Under the pieces are notes generated by a model. The model made no database searches and was not told the DNA's origin. It saw only the letters and a list, made by a program, of their open reading frames with translations. 64,000 bases of DNA from Streptomyces anulatus (GTDB lineage Bacteria > Actinomycetota > Actinomycetes > Streptomycetales > Streptomycetaceae). How positions within the stretch are numbered: position 1 is the first letter of the stretch; each line of letters begins with the position of its first letter. Positions 34,651-43,794 of this stretch are shown here, one piece after another. The stretch covers positions 248,001-312,000 of the forward strand of contig NZ_JOEZ01000016.1 of NCBI RefSeq assembly GCF_000721175.1, written 5' to 3'. The translations under genes were made by a program, and so were the position numbers.

Positions 34651-35994
34651 ATGGACACCCGCCCCGCGCTCGAGCAGGGTCCGCTCGACACCGTCGATCT
34701 CGCCGATCCGCTCCTGCACGCCCACCACGACCTGGGGCCGTTGTGGCGCCGCCTGCGGACCGAGGCGCCGGTGCACTGGCAGCCCGAGAGCAGTAGCCGT
34801 CCAGGGTTCTGGGTGATCAGCGGATACGCGGACGTCGTCTCGGTGCTCAGCGACAGCGGGAGCTTCACCTCGGAGCGGGGCAACGTGCTGGACACCCTGC
34901 TCGCCGGCGGTGACTCGGCGGCCGGGAGGATGCTGGCCGTCACGGACGGACAGCCGCACAAGGCGCTGCGCAGCGCCCTGCTGAAGCCGTTCTCGCCGCG
35001 CTCCCTCAACGTGGTGGTCGAGAGCGTGCGGCGCGGTACCCGGCGGCTGGTCGAGGAGGCGGTGGAGCGGGGCGAGGTGGACTTCGCCGCCGACGTGGCC
35101 GCGCACATCCCGCTCGCCGCCATCTGCGACCTGCTCGGCGTGCCGCCGTCCGACCGGCAGCACATCATCGAGCTCACCTCCTCCGCCCTGTCCACCGAGG
35201 ACGGGCTCCCCAACGAGGAGGCGACCTGGGCGTCGCGCAACGGGCTGCTGCTCTACTTCTCGGAGCTGGCCGCCGCCCGGCACGACAAGCCGTACGACGA
35301 TGTCGTCAGCCTGCTGGTGACCAAGGAGATCGACGGGCGGCCCCTCACGCACGAGGAGATCGTCTTCAACTGTTACAGCATCATCATGGGCGGCCACGAG
35401 ACGACCCGCTTCTCGATGGTCGGCGGGCTCCAGGCGCTGATGGACCGGCCCGACCAGTGGCGGGCGCTCAAGTCCGGCGAGGTGACCGTGGACTCGGCGG
35501 TCGAGGAGGTACTGCGCTGGACGAGCCCTGCTCTGCACAGCGGGCGTACCGCGACCCAGGACCTCTTCCTCGGTGACCAGTTCGTCGAGGAGGGCGACAT
35601 CGTCACCACCTGGCTGGCCTCCGCGAACCGCGACGGCCGGGTCTTCGCCGAGCCCGACGAGTTCGACCTGGCGCGGACCCCCAACAAGCACCTGTCGTTC
35701 GCCTACGGGCCCCACTTCTGCCTCGGTGCCTTCCTGGCCCGCGCCGAGCTGACGGCCCTCCTGGAGAGCCTGTGCGACCTGGTCGCCGAGGCCCGTCCGA
35801 CAGGCCCGCCGAGTTATGTGTACTCGAACTTCCTGAGCGGTCTCTCGTCCCAGCCGGTGAGCCTCACCGGAGAGCCGGCAGCGCGTCGAGCACCGCTGAC
35901 ATCGTCTGCCGGGGGTGGGTGCCCGGGAACGAGTGACCGCCTGGCAGCACCCGGGTCCGGTGCTCCGCCGGGGTGTACGCGGCCCACGGCCTGA
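34651..35994 (+). CDS. Cytochrome P450
   Basis: A 447-residue bacterial class I P450. Landmarks are the I-helix oxygen-activation motif MGGHETTR (about residue 250), the ExxR of EEVLRW (about 286) and the haem loop FAYGPHFCLGAFLAR with the ligand Cys at about 356. Likely a C-H hydroxylase acting on the peptide, a carrier-bound amino acid or the acyl chain. No ferredoxin gene is visible nearby. GAGGA precedes its ATG. Homology ends near residue 405, and the last about 40 codons run antisense through the end of the facing thioesterase gene (131-bp overlap), which may be a read-through tail. Confidence 0.94.
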   Translation: MDTRPALEQGPLDTVDLADPLLHAHHDLGPLWRRLRTEAPVHWQPESSSRPGFWVISGYADVVSVLSDSGSFTSERGNVLDTLLAGGDSAAGRMLAVTDGQPHKALRSALLKPFSPRSLNVVVESVRRGTRRLVEEAVERGEVDFAADVAAHIPLAAICDLLGVPPSDRQHIIELTSSALSTEDGLPNEEATWASRNGLLLYFSELAAARHDKPYDDVVSLLVTKEIDGRPLTHEEIVFNCYSIIMGGHETTRFSMVGGLQALMDRPDQWRALKSGEVTVDSAVEEVLRWTSPALHSGRTATQDLFLGDQFVEEGDIVTTWLASANRDGRVFAEPDEFDLARTPNKHLSFAYGPHFCLGAFLARAELTALLESLCDLVAEARPTGPPSYVYSNFLSGLSSQPVSLTGEPAARRAPLTSSAGGGCPGTSDRLAAPGSGAPPGCTRPTA

Positions 35995-36628
35995 CCTGCG
36001 CCACCGGGGCCACCGTGTCTTCCTCGCCCGCGAAGGTGAAGAGCGGGCAGCTCACGCCGACCGGGTGCGGAATGCGGTAGCCCTCAGCGAGGGCCAGGTC
36101 GCCCCGGACGGCCGTCAGCAGATCGCTCAGAAAGTCCGGGAAGGCCAGGAGTTCGCGCGGCAGCCCGCCGGTGCTCAGCAGCCAGGCGATCAACTCGTCG
36201 TCGGGGCGGGCCGCGATCGGCTCCCGGACCAGGGCCAGATGCGGCGCGCGGGACGCCGAGGCCAGCAGGGCACTGGGCGGCCGCAGCCCCGCCCGCTCGA
36301 TCCGCAGCGTCAGCTCGTACGCCACCACGGCTCCGAAGCTGTGACCGAACAGGGCGTACGGCATGGTCAGTTCAGGCTGAAGGCCGTGGAGAAGAGCCTC
36401 GACCAGTGCGTCGAGATCGTCCGGTACGGGCTCGTCGATCCGCGAGCCGCGGCCCGGCAGCTCCACCGGCACCAGTTCCATGTGCTCGGGGACGTAAGGC
36501 CGCCAGGCACGGAAGGTGCCCGCGCCACTGCCCGCAGGCGGAAGGCATATCAGCCTCAGGCGAGGCTTCCCGACGGAGAACCGGGCACTGACCCAGTCGA
36601 CTGCAGGTGTACTGTCCGCTGTGCTCAT
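35864..36628 (-). CDS. Second type II thioesterase
   Basis: About 254 residues of the same family as the thioesterase at 17723: RLICLPPAGSGAGTFRAW, VELPGRGSR, the nucleophile elbow GHSFG, GEEDTVAPVAQ with the acid, and PGGHSF with the His. The ATG at 36628 is preferred (GGTGAGG upstream) over the longer frame from 36664. It converges on the P450 gene and overlaps its last 131 bases. Two discrete thioesterases with no integrated TE domain raises the possibility that one performs product release. Confidence 0.9.
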   Translation of the reverse strand: MSTADSTPAVDWVSARFSVGKPRLRLICLPPAGSGAGTFRAWRPYVPEHMELVPVELPGRGSRIDEPVPDDLDALVEALLHGLQPELTMPYALFGHSFGAVVAYELTLRIERAGLRPPSALLASASRAPHLALVREPIAARPDDELIAWLLSTGGLPRELLAFPDFLSDLLTAVRGDLALAEGYRIPHPVGVSCPLFTFAGEEDTVAPVAQVRPWAAYTPAEHRTRVLPGGHSFPGTHPRQTMSAVLDALPALR

Positions 36629-37026
36629 GCCGGTCAGCCTCACCGCCGCGTCCGGTTCCGGCAAGGCAGCCGGGCGGCAACTTCGGCGGAAACACTCCAG
36701 ATGGAGAGGGTGCCGGGGCCGTGCGCTCTGCGTGGATCACGCACGGGTTCCGGGTTCGGATCACACCGGTCCTGCGTGCCCCGGCCCGCGCCCGCGGCGC
36801 TCGCGGCGTGCGCTTGCCGTCCGGCCTCAGCCCCCGCAGGCACGGCCGCCCCCTTGGCCCGATGGCCCCGCCGCGACGACGGACCGTGTCCACTTCCGCG
36901 GCTGCGCAAGTTGACGGAGCGTCATGAAACCTCACAGGCAGGGTGTTCGACAGAACCCCTAGTTGCCGCGCGCTTGCCGGGCCCGTTGCCTGGGCCCGGT
37001 GATCGGCGGGTCCTAGCGTCGATGTC
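36629..37026. promoter_or_regulatory. Divergent control region, thioesterase / ACP operon
   Basis: A 398-bp non-coding stretch between two outward-facing genes. A TAGCGT hexamer at 37014-37019 lies 7 bases before the ACP ATG, and no ribosome site is visible, so the ACP message may be leaderless; no good -35 is found at normal spacing. The rest is GC-rich with no ORF I trust. Confidence 0.4.
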
Positions 37027-37371
37027 ATGACTCACACTCCTGCAGCCATCGGCAGCGAGGCCATCGCTCCCGTGGTGATCGGCATGGTCCAGGTGGTCGC
37101 GCCACGCAAGCTGGACCGGATCGACCTCGACCACCGGCTCGTCGGTGACCTCGGCTTCCACTCCTTGGTCCTCGCGGAGCTCGGCTACAACCTGGAGGAT
37201 CTCTTCACCCTCCAGGCGCTGAATCCCGAGGCCGCCATGAAGCTGGAGCGGGTCAGCGACGTGATCGAGCTGGTCAGTGCCGAGGTGGCCGAGGGCCGGG
37301 CGGAGCTGCCCGACGCGGAAGCCATGAGCAGCATGTTCAGCCGCTACGGCGTCGACAGCCCCCTGGTATGA
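37027..37371 (+). CDS. Acyl carrier protein, atypical
   Basis: A 114-residue carrier protein. The helix-II region reads DHRLVGDLGFHSLVLAELGY, so the usual GxDS phosphopantetheine motif is GFHS, with His in place of Asp before the Ser. The rest (LEDLFTLQALN, then VSDVIELVSAEV) fits an acidic four-helix ACP with a C-terminal extension of about 20 residues. Its stop overlaps the start of the dehydrogenase (ATGA), so the ACP-bound acyl chain is the likely dehydrogenase substrate, loaded by the FAAL at 21236. Confidence 0.8.
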   Translation: MTHTPAAIGSEAIAPVVIGMVQVVAPRKLDRIDLDHRLVGDLGFHSLVLAELGYNLEDLFTLQALNPEAAMKLERVSDVIELVSAEVAEGRAELPDAEAMSSMFSRYGVDSPLV

Positions 37372-39116
37372 GCGGCCACGCGGTGGAGCGCCCGGTACAC
37401 GCGCTGGTCGCCGATCTGGAGCGGACGCTCGGTGACCCGGCCGCGGAGGGCGGCCCGTTCAGCTTCGCCGAGATCGTGGCGCACGAGGAGAACGACAGCC
37501 TCCCGCCAGGAGCGGTGGAGCTGCTCAGATCGTGGGGCTTCAGTGGGTACCTGGTGCCCGAGGAGTTCGGCGGCCGGCTTCGGAATCTCGAAGATCTCTT
37601 CCTGCTCACCCGTACGCTCGCACGCCGGAATCTGACGCTCGCGGTGATGTTCGGCTCCGCGCTCCTAGGTGTCAACTCGGTGTGGCTGTGGGGGAACGAC
37701 GAGCAGCGCGCGCGGGTAGCGGGTGCCCTCCTGGACGGAGAGCTCGCCTGCTTCGCGGTGTCCGAACCAGACCACGGCAGCGATCTCGGCACCAACGAGA
37801 CCACTGCCGAGCCCGACGGCGACGACTTCCTCCTGACCGGAGAGAAGTGGCCCGTCGGCAACGCGACCCGGGGCCGCTTCGTCACCGTTTACGCGGCGAT
37901 CGGCGGTTCGCGGTCCTCCCTGCTGCTCCTCGACAAGGAGCAGATGGAGAAGGGTAGTTGGACCAACCACCCGTTCGTGAGGACTGTCGGGTTGCGCGGG
38001 CACGACCTCAGCGGCATCACCTTCGACCGCACCAGGGTGCCCGCCGGCGCACTCCTCGGGCGCCCCGGTGCCGGACTGGTCGAGATCATTCAGGTGCTCC
38101 AGATCACCCGAACGGCGATCGGAGCGCTGTCCATCGGCACCATGGACTCGGTGCTGCGGATCGCTCTGCGTCACGCGCGTGAGCGGGTGCTCTACGGACA
38201 GGAGATCTACCGGCTCCCTGTCATCCGGCGGCATCTGGTCAATTCCCATGTGGACCTGCTGATCGCGGAATGCACGGCGCTGCCGGTGGCGCGTTCGCTC
38301 TCCGTCGTGCCGTCCCGGCTCAGCCTGTGGTCGTCCGTGGTCAAGTACCTCGTCCCCACCCTCGGTGAGGAGGTCGTGCAGGAAGCCGCCAGGGTTCTCG
38401 GAGCCCGGAGCTATCTGCGGGAGGGCGTGGCCTCCGGCGCCTTCCAGAAGCTCCAGCGCGACCATGCGATCGCGAGCATCTTCGAGGGGACCACGCACGT
38501 CAACCTCCACAGCATCGCCTCACAGCTTCCGGCGGTGGCGCGAGTGGCCGACCGTCCCGCCGTCGGCGGGGAAGAGGTACTGCGGCAGCTCTTCGACTGG
38601 TCCGAGGATGCCCCGCAGTGGCATCCGTCGGGCAGGGCGCTGCGGCTGACCAACGCCTGTGAGGACGAGATCACCCGGGGCTGGGGCCCGGCAGCCGCCG
38701 AGGCTCGCCGCATCGCGGAACGCGAACTCGCCGAGCCCGAGGGCGCCGCGCTCGTCAAGGTTCTCGGTGAGTTCGCCGAGCGCCGGACGGACTTCTACGG
38801 GCGGATCGCCGCCGAAGCGCCCGACGCCGCCTCCACGTACGGGCAGGATCAGGCCATCGAGCACAGCGTCCACCACGCGGCTGCCTCCTGCCTCTACACC
38901 TGGCTCTACTCCTTCGAGCGGGAGCGTGCGGCGCAGGGCGGCAGCGGATGGCTGGTGCTGGTGCTTCAGCGACTGCTGCGGAGGCTGGACCACACGACCG
39001 AGCTGGAGGAGGCCTGCCTGCCGTGGCTGGAGGAGCTGATGCTGTCGAGCCTGGACGGCCCGCAGCACTTCTCACTCGAGGCCGTCAGGTCGGCCGCCGG
39101 GTCGGCGTCGGCGTGA
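37368..39116 (+). CDS. Acyl-CoA/acyl-ACP dehydrogenase
   Basis: A 582-residue FAD-dependent acyl-CoA dehydrogenase-fold protein. FAVSEPDHGSDLGTNET and LTGEKWPVGNATRGRF are the N-terminal/middle-domain FAD and substrate motifs, and IFEGTTHVNLHSIASQLP has the Glu (about residue 373) expected to act as catalytic base. About 180 residues follow beyond the standard 380-400-residue core, as in the larger lipopeptide- or polyketide-linked members. Because it overlaps an ACP gene, it probably introduces a double bond into a carrier-bound acyl group. The FAAL-ACP-ACAD set parallels the acyl-starter genes of friulimicin-type lipopeptides. Confidence 0.88.
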   Translation: MSGHAVERPVHALVADLERTLGDPAAEGGPFSFAEIVAHEENDSLPPGAVELLRSWGFSGYLVPEEFGGRLRNLEDLFLLTRTLARRNLTLAVMFGSALLGVNSVWLWGNDEQRARVAGALLDGELACFAVSEPDHGSDLGTNETTAEPDGDDFLLTGEKWPVGNATRGRFVTVYAAIGGSRSSLLLLDKEQMEKGSWTNHPFVRTVGLRGHDLSGITFDRTRVPAGALLGRPGAGLVEIIQVLQITRTAIGALSIGTMDSVLRIALRHARERVLYGQEIYRLPVIRRHLVNSHVDLLIAECTALPVARSLSVVPSRLSLWSSVVKYLVPTLGEEVVQEAARVLGARSYLREGVASGAFQKLQRDHAIASIFEGTTHVNLHSIASQLPAVARVADRPAVGGEEVLRQLFDWSEDAPQWHPSGRALRLTNACEDEITRGWGPAAAEARRIAERELAEPEGAALVKVLGEFAERRTDFYGRIAAEAPDAASTYGQDQAIEHSVHHAAASCLYTWLYSFERERAAQGGSGWLVLVLQRLLRRLDHTTELEEACLPWLEELMLSSLDGPQHFSLEAVRSAAGSASA

Positions 39117-39155
39117 ACGCGCCGCCGTCCCTGGCGGCGCGTCGGCAGTTCGGCG

Positions 39156-40538
39156 TCAGGCGCTGCCCGCGAGTGCGGGCCACTCACGGCCCCGCTCGCT
39201 GGGCCGTCCGAGGCCCGTCGAGCGCTCCTCCTGTGTGACCCAGTGCCGCACGAGGGCGTGGATCCCGTATCTGTACTGCTGCCCCCGATTGATCTGGACC
39301 AGTGAGACGTCCGCGAGTTCGGCCAGGAGATGAGCGACGCGTGTGCTTCCGTATCCGCCGCCCGCCTGGGCCGGGATCGCGTCCAGGGAGAACGTGCGGG
39401 GCAGCGAGGACAGTTCACGGAGCAGCTCGCGGTGAGGCGCGGGCAACAGGTCGTAGCTCCACCGCACGCTGTCCGACAGCGTGCGGTGCCGCGACAGGTC
39501 GCCGGCGTCGACGTGGGCGAGCAGATGGAAGAGCGTCCCGTCGTGCAGGAGGGTGGTGAGAGGGAGTGATCTGAGTCCTCGCGCGGCCACTTCTATCGCG
39601 AGTGGCATGCCGTCGAGGAGTCGGCAGAGCTGCTGCACCAGCGGCAGGCGGTTGCCGAGGTCGAGCGTCGGCAGGCTGGCCCGTACCCGGCGCAGGAACA
39701 GCTCCACCGCGCTCGGAAGCTCGGTGTCCGAGCTGTCCCGCTGGTCGCACGAAAGCGGCTCGACCTCCCAGGTCTCGGCCGCGCCGACAGCCAGGGCGCG
39801 GCGCGAGGTCACCATGATCTGAAGTCCGGGATGCTCGTCGAGGAGCTGCCGCGCGACCCGTGCCGTCTGCTGCGAGACATGCTCGGCGCTGTCCAGGACC
39901 AGGAGCCGCCGCCCGATTCCAGCACCGCCACGCGCACCGCCGTCGTCGCTGGTCAGGCGCCGTACTACACGCGTCAACTCAGCTGCTGAAGCGGCGGGTT
40001 CCAGATGCTGGGGCGGGATGTCGTGCAGTTCGGCGACGGCCACTCCGCCCTGGAACAGCGGGCGCAGCCGGGATGCCGCGGCCAGGGCGATGCGGGTCTT
40101 GCCCACGCCACCGGGTCCGGTGAGAACGATCAGCCGACTGCGCTGCGCGGCCGAGAGGACGTGCCCCAAGTCGGCCTGGCGGCCCACCAAGGCGTCCCCC
40201 AAGGGCCGGGGGCCCTGCCACGGCGGGAGCGCTGTCGTGTCGGAGTGGGGGTCTGGAGGCTGCCCGAGCGCCGGCCGTCGCCCGCTGACCCAGGGCGCCG
40301 GCTCGGAGAACGCGGTGGCGGTTGCGCCGAGCGCGGTGAGCAGCAGGTTCACGGAGGTCCGACGTGGATTGGTGTTGGAGCCGGTTTCCAGATTGCGGAT
40401 GGTCCGGACACTGACGCCGGAGCGGTCGGAGAGCTCCTCCTGCGTCCAGCCGGATAGTCTGCGTTGATTGAGAAGGAAGTCGCGGAGTTGATGAATGTCT
40501 GTTCTGTCGAAAGTGTAGAGTTCTTTCAAAATCGGCAT
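39156..40538 (-). CDS. XRE-STAND transcriptional regulator
   Basis: A 460-residue regulator. The N-terminal helix-turn-helix of the Cro/C1 type (LRDFLLNQRRLSGWTQEELS, SVRTIRNLETGSN; residues about 17-65) is fused to a NACHT/AP-ATPase-like STAND NTPase with Walker A GPGGVGKTRIA (about residue 143) and Walker B LLVLDSAEH (about 211), then a winged-helix-like region (HRTLSDSVRWSYDLLPAPHR). Such proteins are pathway-specific activators in Streptomyces, and this is the only cluster-type regulator here. A palindrome lies 12 bases upstream of its start. Compared with SARP-STAND proteins it lacks the tetratricopeptide tail, so it is short for the class. Confidence 0.88.
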   Translation of the reverse strand: MPILKELYTFDRTDIHQLRDFLLNQRRLSGWTQEELSDRSGVSVRTIRNLETGSNTNPRRTSVNLLLTALGATATAFSEPAPWVSGRRPALGQPPDPHSDTTALPPWQGPRPLGDALVGRQADLGHVLSAAQRSRLIVLTGPGGVGKTRIALAAASRLRPLFQGGVAVAELHDIPPQHLEPAASAAELTRVVRRLTSDDGGARGGAGIGRRLLVLDSAEHVSQQTARVARQLLDEHPGLQIMVTSRRALAVGAAETWEVEPLSCDQRDSSDTELPSAVELFLRRVRASLPTLDLGNRLPLVQQLCRLLDGMPLAIEVAARGLRSLPLTTLLHDGTLFHLLAHVDAGDLSRHRTLSDSVRWSYDLLPAPHRELLRELSSLPRTFSLDAIPAQAGGGYGSTRVAHLLAELADVSLVQINRGQQYRYGIHALVRHWVTQEERSTGLGRPSERGREWPALAGSA

Positions 40539-40549
40539 ATAAAGCCCCC

Positions 40550-40562
40550 GTTAATGATTAAC
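40550..40562. promoter_or_regulatory. Palindrome upstream of XRE-STAND gene
   Basis: GTTAATGATTAAC is a perfect 6-1-6 inverted repeat, strikingly AT-rich for this genome, and is centred about 18 bases before the regulator's ATG. The position suits an autoregulatory operator for the encoded XRE domain. No second exact copy was noticed in the window. Confidence 0.5.
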
Positions 40563-41332
40563 AGTGTCAGTCGGGCGCATCCGCGCGATGCGAAATCCCG
40601 GTCGCCGCATTCCTTATGAGGGCGGTGGTACCGACAGGCGAGCGGTGGCGCTTGTGGCACCAGGAGTTCGCGTGTGCGCTGACGAGCGGCTTCAGTGAAG
40701 CCTCTCCGTATAATTATGGAGGACCCTACTCGAAAACTTCATCCGAGTGGGAGTTGTGAAGGTGGCAGAAAATTGGGCTGAGCGCCATGGCTCGGACCGC
40801 TCCGGTTTCGGTCGGCTTTGACTCGCCGGCAGGTCCGAGGGGCGTCGGCGTACGTGCTGAATTCATCAGCATGTACCTGTTCGTTCCTTGCGGAGCGAGT
40901 GCGAGTGGAGGTACGGCGCGGCATGGACCTGCTTGCCCGTGTCGCATGCGCAGCCCTCTTCGAAGAGGCGGGAAACCAGCGTTCGAGGTGTCCTGCACTG
41001 ATCGGTCGCCTTTCATGTCTGGTTCACGGCCAGTACCTCAGCTGCGAGGTGGGCCGCGGTCCCACGAGCCCGGGAGGCGGTCGACGGTTTCGGGCGTCGG
41101 ATCGGATTCGACGAGACATCCCTTCTCCCGGCGGATCCCCGTCATGTCGTGCTTCCGGGTGCCCGGACAGGAAACGCCGTACTGTCCCGAGCCCGATCGA
41201 CGCCGCCGGTCCCGGAGGGGCATCGGTCAAGTCGACGAACGCTCATGACGGCTTGAAAGTACCGCATCGATTTACTCTCGGACAGGCAAGATTGGCTTAA
41301 AAAATCATTGCCGGATGATGAAGCTCACGTGC
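40563..41332. other. Non-coding interval with lower GC
   Basis: 770 bases between the PPTase end and the regulator promoter, visibly more AT-rich than its surroundings in parts (a TATAAT hexamer at 40709-40714; an ACTCG...CGAGT inverted repeat at about 40729). Overlapping plus-strand ORFs of about 150 codons exist but show no family resemblance and start in different frames. I see no gene I would support. Confidence 0.4.
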
Positions 41333-42076
41333 TCACCTGGTCGATTGCTTCCAATTATCCCAATTTTTCCCTGCTTTCGGTGTCAAACCGTCCAGGTGGT
41401 CATTGGGTGCGCAGCTGGCTGAAAGTGCCACCACGGACAGGAGGAGGCTGGAACATGCCGTCCAGCGCCCTGTGAGTCCTGCTGGGTCGGGGGACGAAAT
41501 GGGCTTTTCGGGCGTCGGGGGAATGATGTGGAACGTGCCGTCGGGCCGCAGCCGAACGGTGAAGTCCCGAAAGCCGAAACGGGTTCCCGTCCATGGCGAG
41601 AACGCCTTGTAGGAAGCCTCTTTGGCGCAGAAGAGCAGACGGTCCAGTGGCAGGGCGACAGCCGAGGGAAAGTCCTGCCGGAGCCAGCGCGCCTCGACGT
41701 CCGTGACGATTCGCTCCGCCATGAAGCGGGGGAGGGGCTCCCGCGGCTCCGCGTCGATGCCCAGAGCGGCGAAGTCCTCGGTCAGCGCGACAGCGGCCGC
41801 GCGGTAGTTCCGGCAATGGGTCATGCTCCCCACGACCCCGGCAGGCCAGCCGGGTGCGCCCAGGGGGCCGGGCACCAAGGGCGCCGGGGCCACCCCGAGG
41901 ACGGTCAGCGCCGCACGGGCGCACCCGCGCACCGTGGTGAACTCCCTGCGCCGCTCATCGAGCACCCCGTCCACCACCGCCTGTTCGGTGGCGAAGAGGG
42001 TGATGGCGGAGTCCGGGCCGTCGTCGTCGAACGCCTCCCGCGCCCGCACCCCGGCGGGCACCACCTCAGCGATCAC
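41333..42076 (-). CDS. 4'-Phosphopantetheinyl transferase (EntD/Sfp type)
   Basis: A 247-residue enzyme that converts apo-carrier domains to holo form by attaching phosphopantetheine from CoA. Motifs are VGSMTHCRNY, GIDAEPREPLP (about residue 106) and FCAKEASYKAFSPWTG (about residue 150), with the Mg-binding acidic residues. The GTG start at 42076 is chosen over upstream ATGs because a consensus AGGAGG lies 6 bases before it and family homology starts immediately. It serves the NRPS carriers and the two free ACPs. It is divergent from the MFS exporter. Confidence 0.93.
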   Translation of the reverse strand: MIAEVVPAGVRAREAFDDDGPDSAITLFATEQAVVDGVLDERRREFTTVRGCARAALTVLGVAPAPLVPGPLGAPGWPAGVVGSMTHCRNYRAAAVALTEDFAALGIDAEPREPLPRFMAERIVTDVEARWLRQDFPSAVALPLDRLLFCAKEASYKAFSPWTGTRFGFRDFTVRLRPDGTFHIIPPTPEKPISSPDPAGLTGRWTACSSLLLSVVALSASCAPNDHLDGLTPKAGKNWDNWKQSTR

Positions 42077-42366
42077 GCCTCGCCTCCTCCTGGTGAACAA
42101 CGGGTTGCGTGGGCGTCGCGATTCTTCCGGCCGCGGTGCGCCGGGCCGGCCGCCGAGGGCTGATCCGATGACGCGGTGGGCCGGATCCGCGCCGGGACCA
42201 TCGAGGTGTACGACCGTAGTCCGGGTCGATCGAGCGGCAATTCCCGCCCCGCGAGTTGCCGGTGCGCTGCCTGGCCCGGCCCGTTCCCCATCGGCCAGCA
42301 TGCATCGGAGAGTCGGCGGCACACGCCCGGACAAGCGTGGAGACAAAGGACAGAGGACGACTAGCC

Positions 42367-43755
42367 ATGGCGCAGGCGCGTCCCGAAGAGACCGAGCCGG
42401 CTTCGGTCGGCCCCCCGTCGCTGTGGCGGGACCGCGACTACATGTACTGGTGGTCGGGGAACGGCCTGTCGACGCTGGGCACCAGCGTGTCGACGCTCGC
42501 CTTCCCCCTGCTCGTCCTCCACCTGACCGGATCCGCCGCCCAGGCCGGCGTCATCACCGTCCTGCACATGGTCGGCAAGCTGGCCACCCTCGCGGTGGGC
42601 GGGGCGCTGGCGGACCGGGTGTCCCGCCGCGCCATCCTGTGTCTCGTACCGCTGGTCCAGGCAGTGTCGATGGGCGTCGTGGCCCTCCTGGTGTACAGGG
42701 GCGACCCCTCGATCACCCCGATCGGCGCGATGGCCCTGCTCAGTGGTCTGGCGGCCGGACTGCGGGTCGGCGTCTCGATGCCGGTTCTCCGCAGGATCGT
42801 ACCCAAGGAGCAGGTCGCGACCGCGACGGCCCAAGGGATGGGCCGGGACATGGTCGCCCAGTTGATCGGCGCTCCGCTCGGTGGCCTGCTGTACTCGATG
42901 GGCCGCTGGATCCCGTTCCTCTTCGACGCGGTCTCCTTCCTCTTCGTCACCCTGGGCTCCCTGCTGATCCGCCGGCCCCTCGGCCCGGACCGGCACCCCG
43001 ACGACGGGCCGCGGGCCAGCCTGGCCAAGGACGTGGGCGACGGCCTGCGCATGATCAGGCGCAGCGACTACCTGGTGTTCACGCTCATCTGGGGCGCCGT
43101 ACTCAACGCCGTCGCCGAGGGTTTCATCCTGCTTTTCGTGGTGCTGGTACAGCACCGGGGAGGCGGGCCCACGGCGGTCGGTCTCGCCACCTCGCTCGCG
43201 GTCACCGGCGGTGTCATCGGAGCGGTCCTCGGCCCGCTGCTGATGGGCAAGCTGGGCGCACGGCGGGTCCTGATCATCTCCGCGTGGGTCTTCATGGCCT
43301 CGTTCGCCGTGGTGGTGACGGTCTCCCAGCCGTGGCAGATCGGCCTGGTCGTGATGGCCGGCATGGTCAGCATGGTGCCGATGAACGTCGTGACCGAGTC
43401 GTACGAGGTCCGGCTGGTCCCGGACCAGTACCAGGGCAGGGTCGCGGCGACCAGCCGCTTCTTCATCCAAGGGGTCCAGTGGATCGGCCCCTTGGGAGCG
43501 GGCATCCTCGCCGACGCGGCGGGCGTGGAGCGGGCCATCCTGGTGCTGGCGGCGGCCATGGCCCTGCTGGCGATCACCCTGCACGCGGCGCGGCGGTATC
43601 TGAAGGTGCTCGACATCCCGCTGGCCGACGTGGAGGAACTTCCCCCGCCGGGGGCCGTGCCCACCGGCGAGGAGAGTGGGCCGGCGGCCCCTCCGGAGGA
43701 GGACCTCACCCCGGCGACCGGGAGCAAGACGCTCGGCGACACACAGCAGCGATGA
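42367..43755 (+). CDS. MFS transporter, probable product exporter
   Basis: A 462-residue major facilitator with about 12 helices. GGALADRVSRRAIL is the loop 2-3 signature, and WRDRDYMYWWSGNGLSTLG at the N-terminus is typical of the DHA3/EntS-like exporter branch. The C-terminal about 40 residues are a polar cytoplasmic tail. It begins the plus-strand cassette MFS-amidase-KASIII-ACP-ligase and sits next to the PPTase, so export of the cluster product or its protected form is likely. The start at 42367 follows GAGGAC. Confidence 0.88.
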   Translation: MAQARPEETEPASVGPPSLWRDRDYMYWWSGNGLSTLGTSVSTLAFPLLVLHLTGSAAQAGVITVLHMVGKLATLAVGGALADRVSRRAILCLVPLVQAVSMGVVALLVYRGDPSITPIGAMALLSGLAAGLRVGVSMPVLRRIVPKEQVATATAQGMGRDMVAQLIGAPLGGLLYSMGRWIPFLFDAVSFLFVTLGSLLIRRPLGPDRHPDDGPRASLAKDVGDGLRMIRRSDYLVFTLIWGAVLNAVAEGFILLFVVLVQHRGGGPTAVGLATSLAVTGGVIGAVLGPLLMGKLGARRVLIISAWVFMASFAVVVTVSQPWQIGLVVMAGMVSMVPMNVVTESYEVRLVPDQYQGRVAATSRFFIQGVQWIGPLGAGILADAAGVERAILVLAAAMALLAITLHAARRYLKVLDIPLADVEELPPPGAVPTGEESGPAAPPEEDLTPATGSKTLGDTQQR

Positions 43756-43794
43756 CGGGCCTCGGCCCGCCGACCGGAACATATGAAGGAAACC

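Noticed and set aside
40709..40782. Possible leaderless 21-codon ORF after a TATAAT hexamer
   Set aside because: Only one base separates the hexamer from the ATG, too close for a -10 box, and no -35 at proper spacing.
40787..41300. Two overlapping plus-strand ORFs of about 150-160 codons
   Set aside because: No recognisable domain, no ribosome site, and they compete in different frames.
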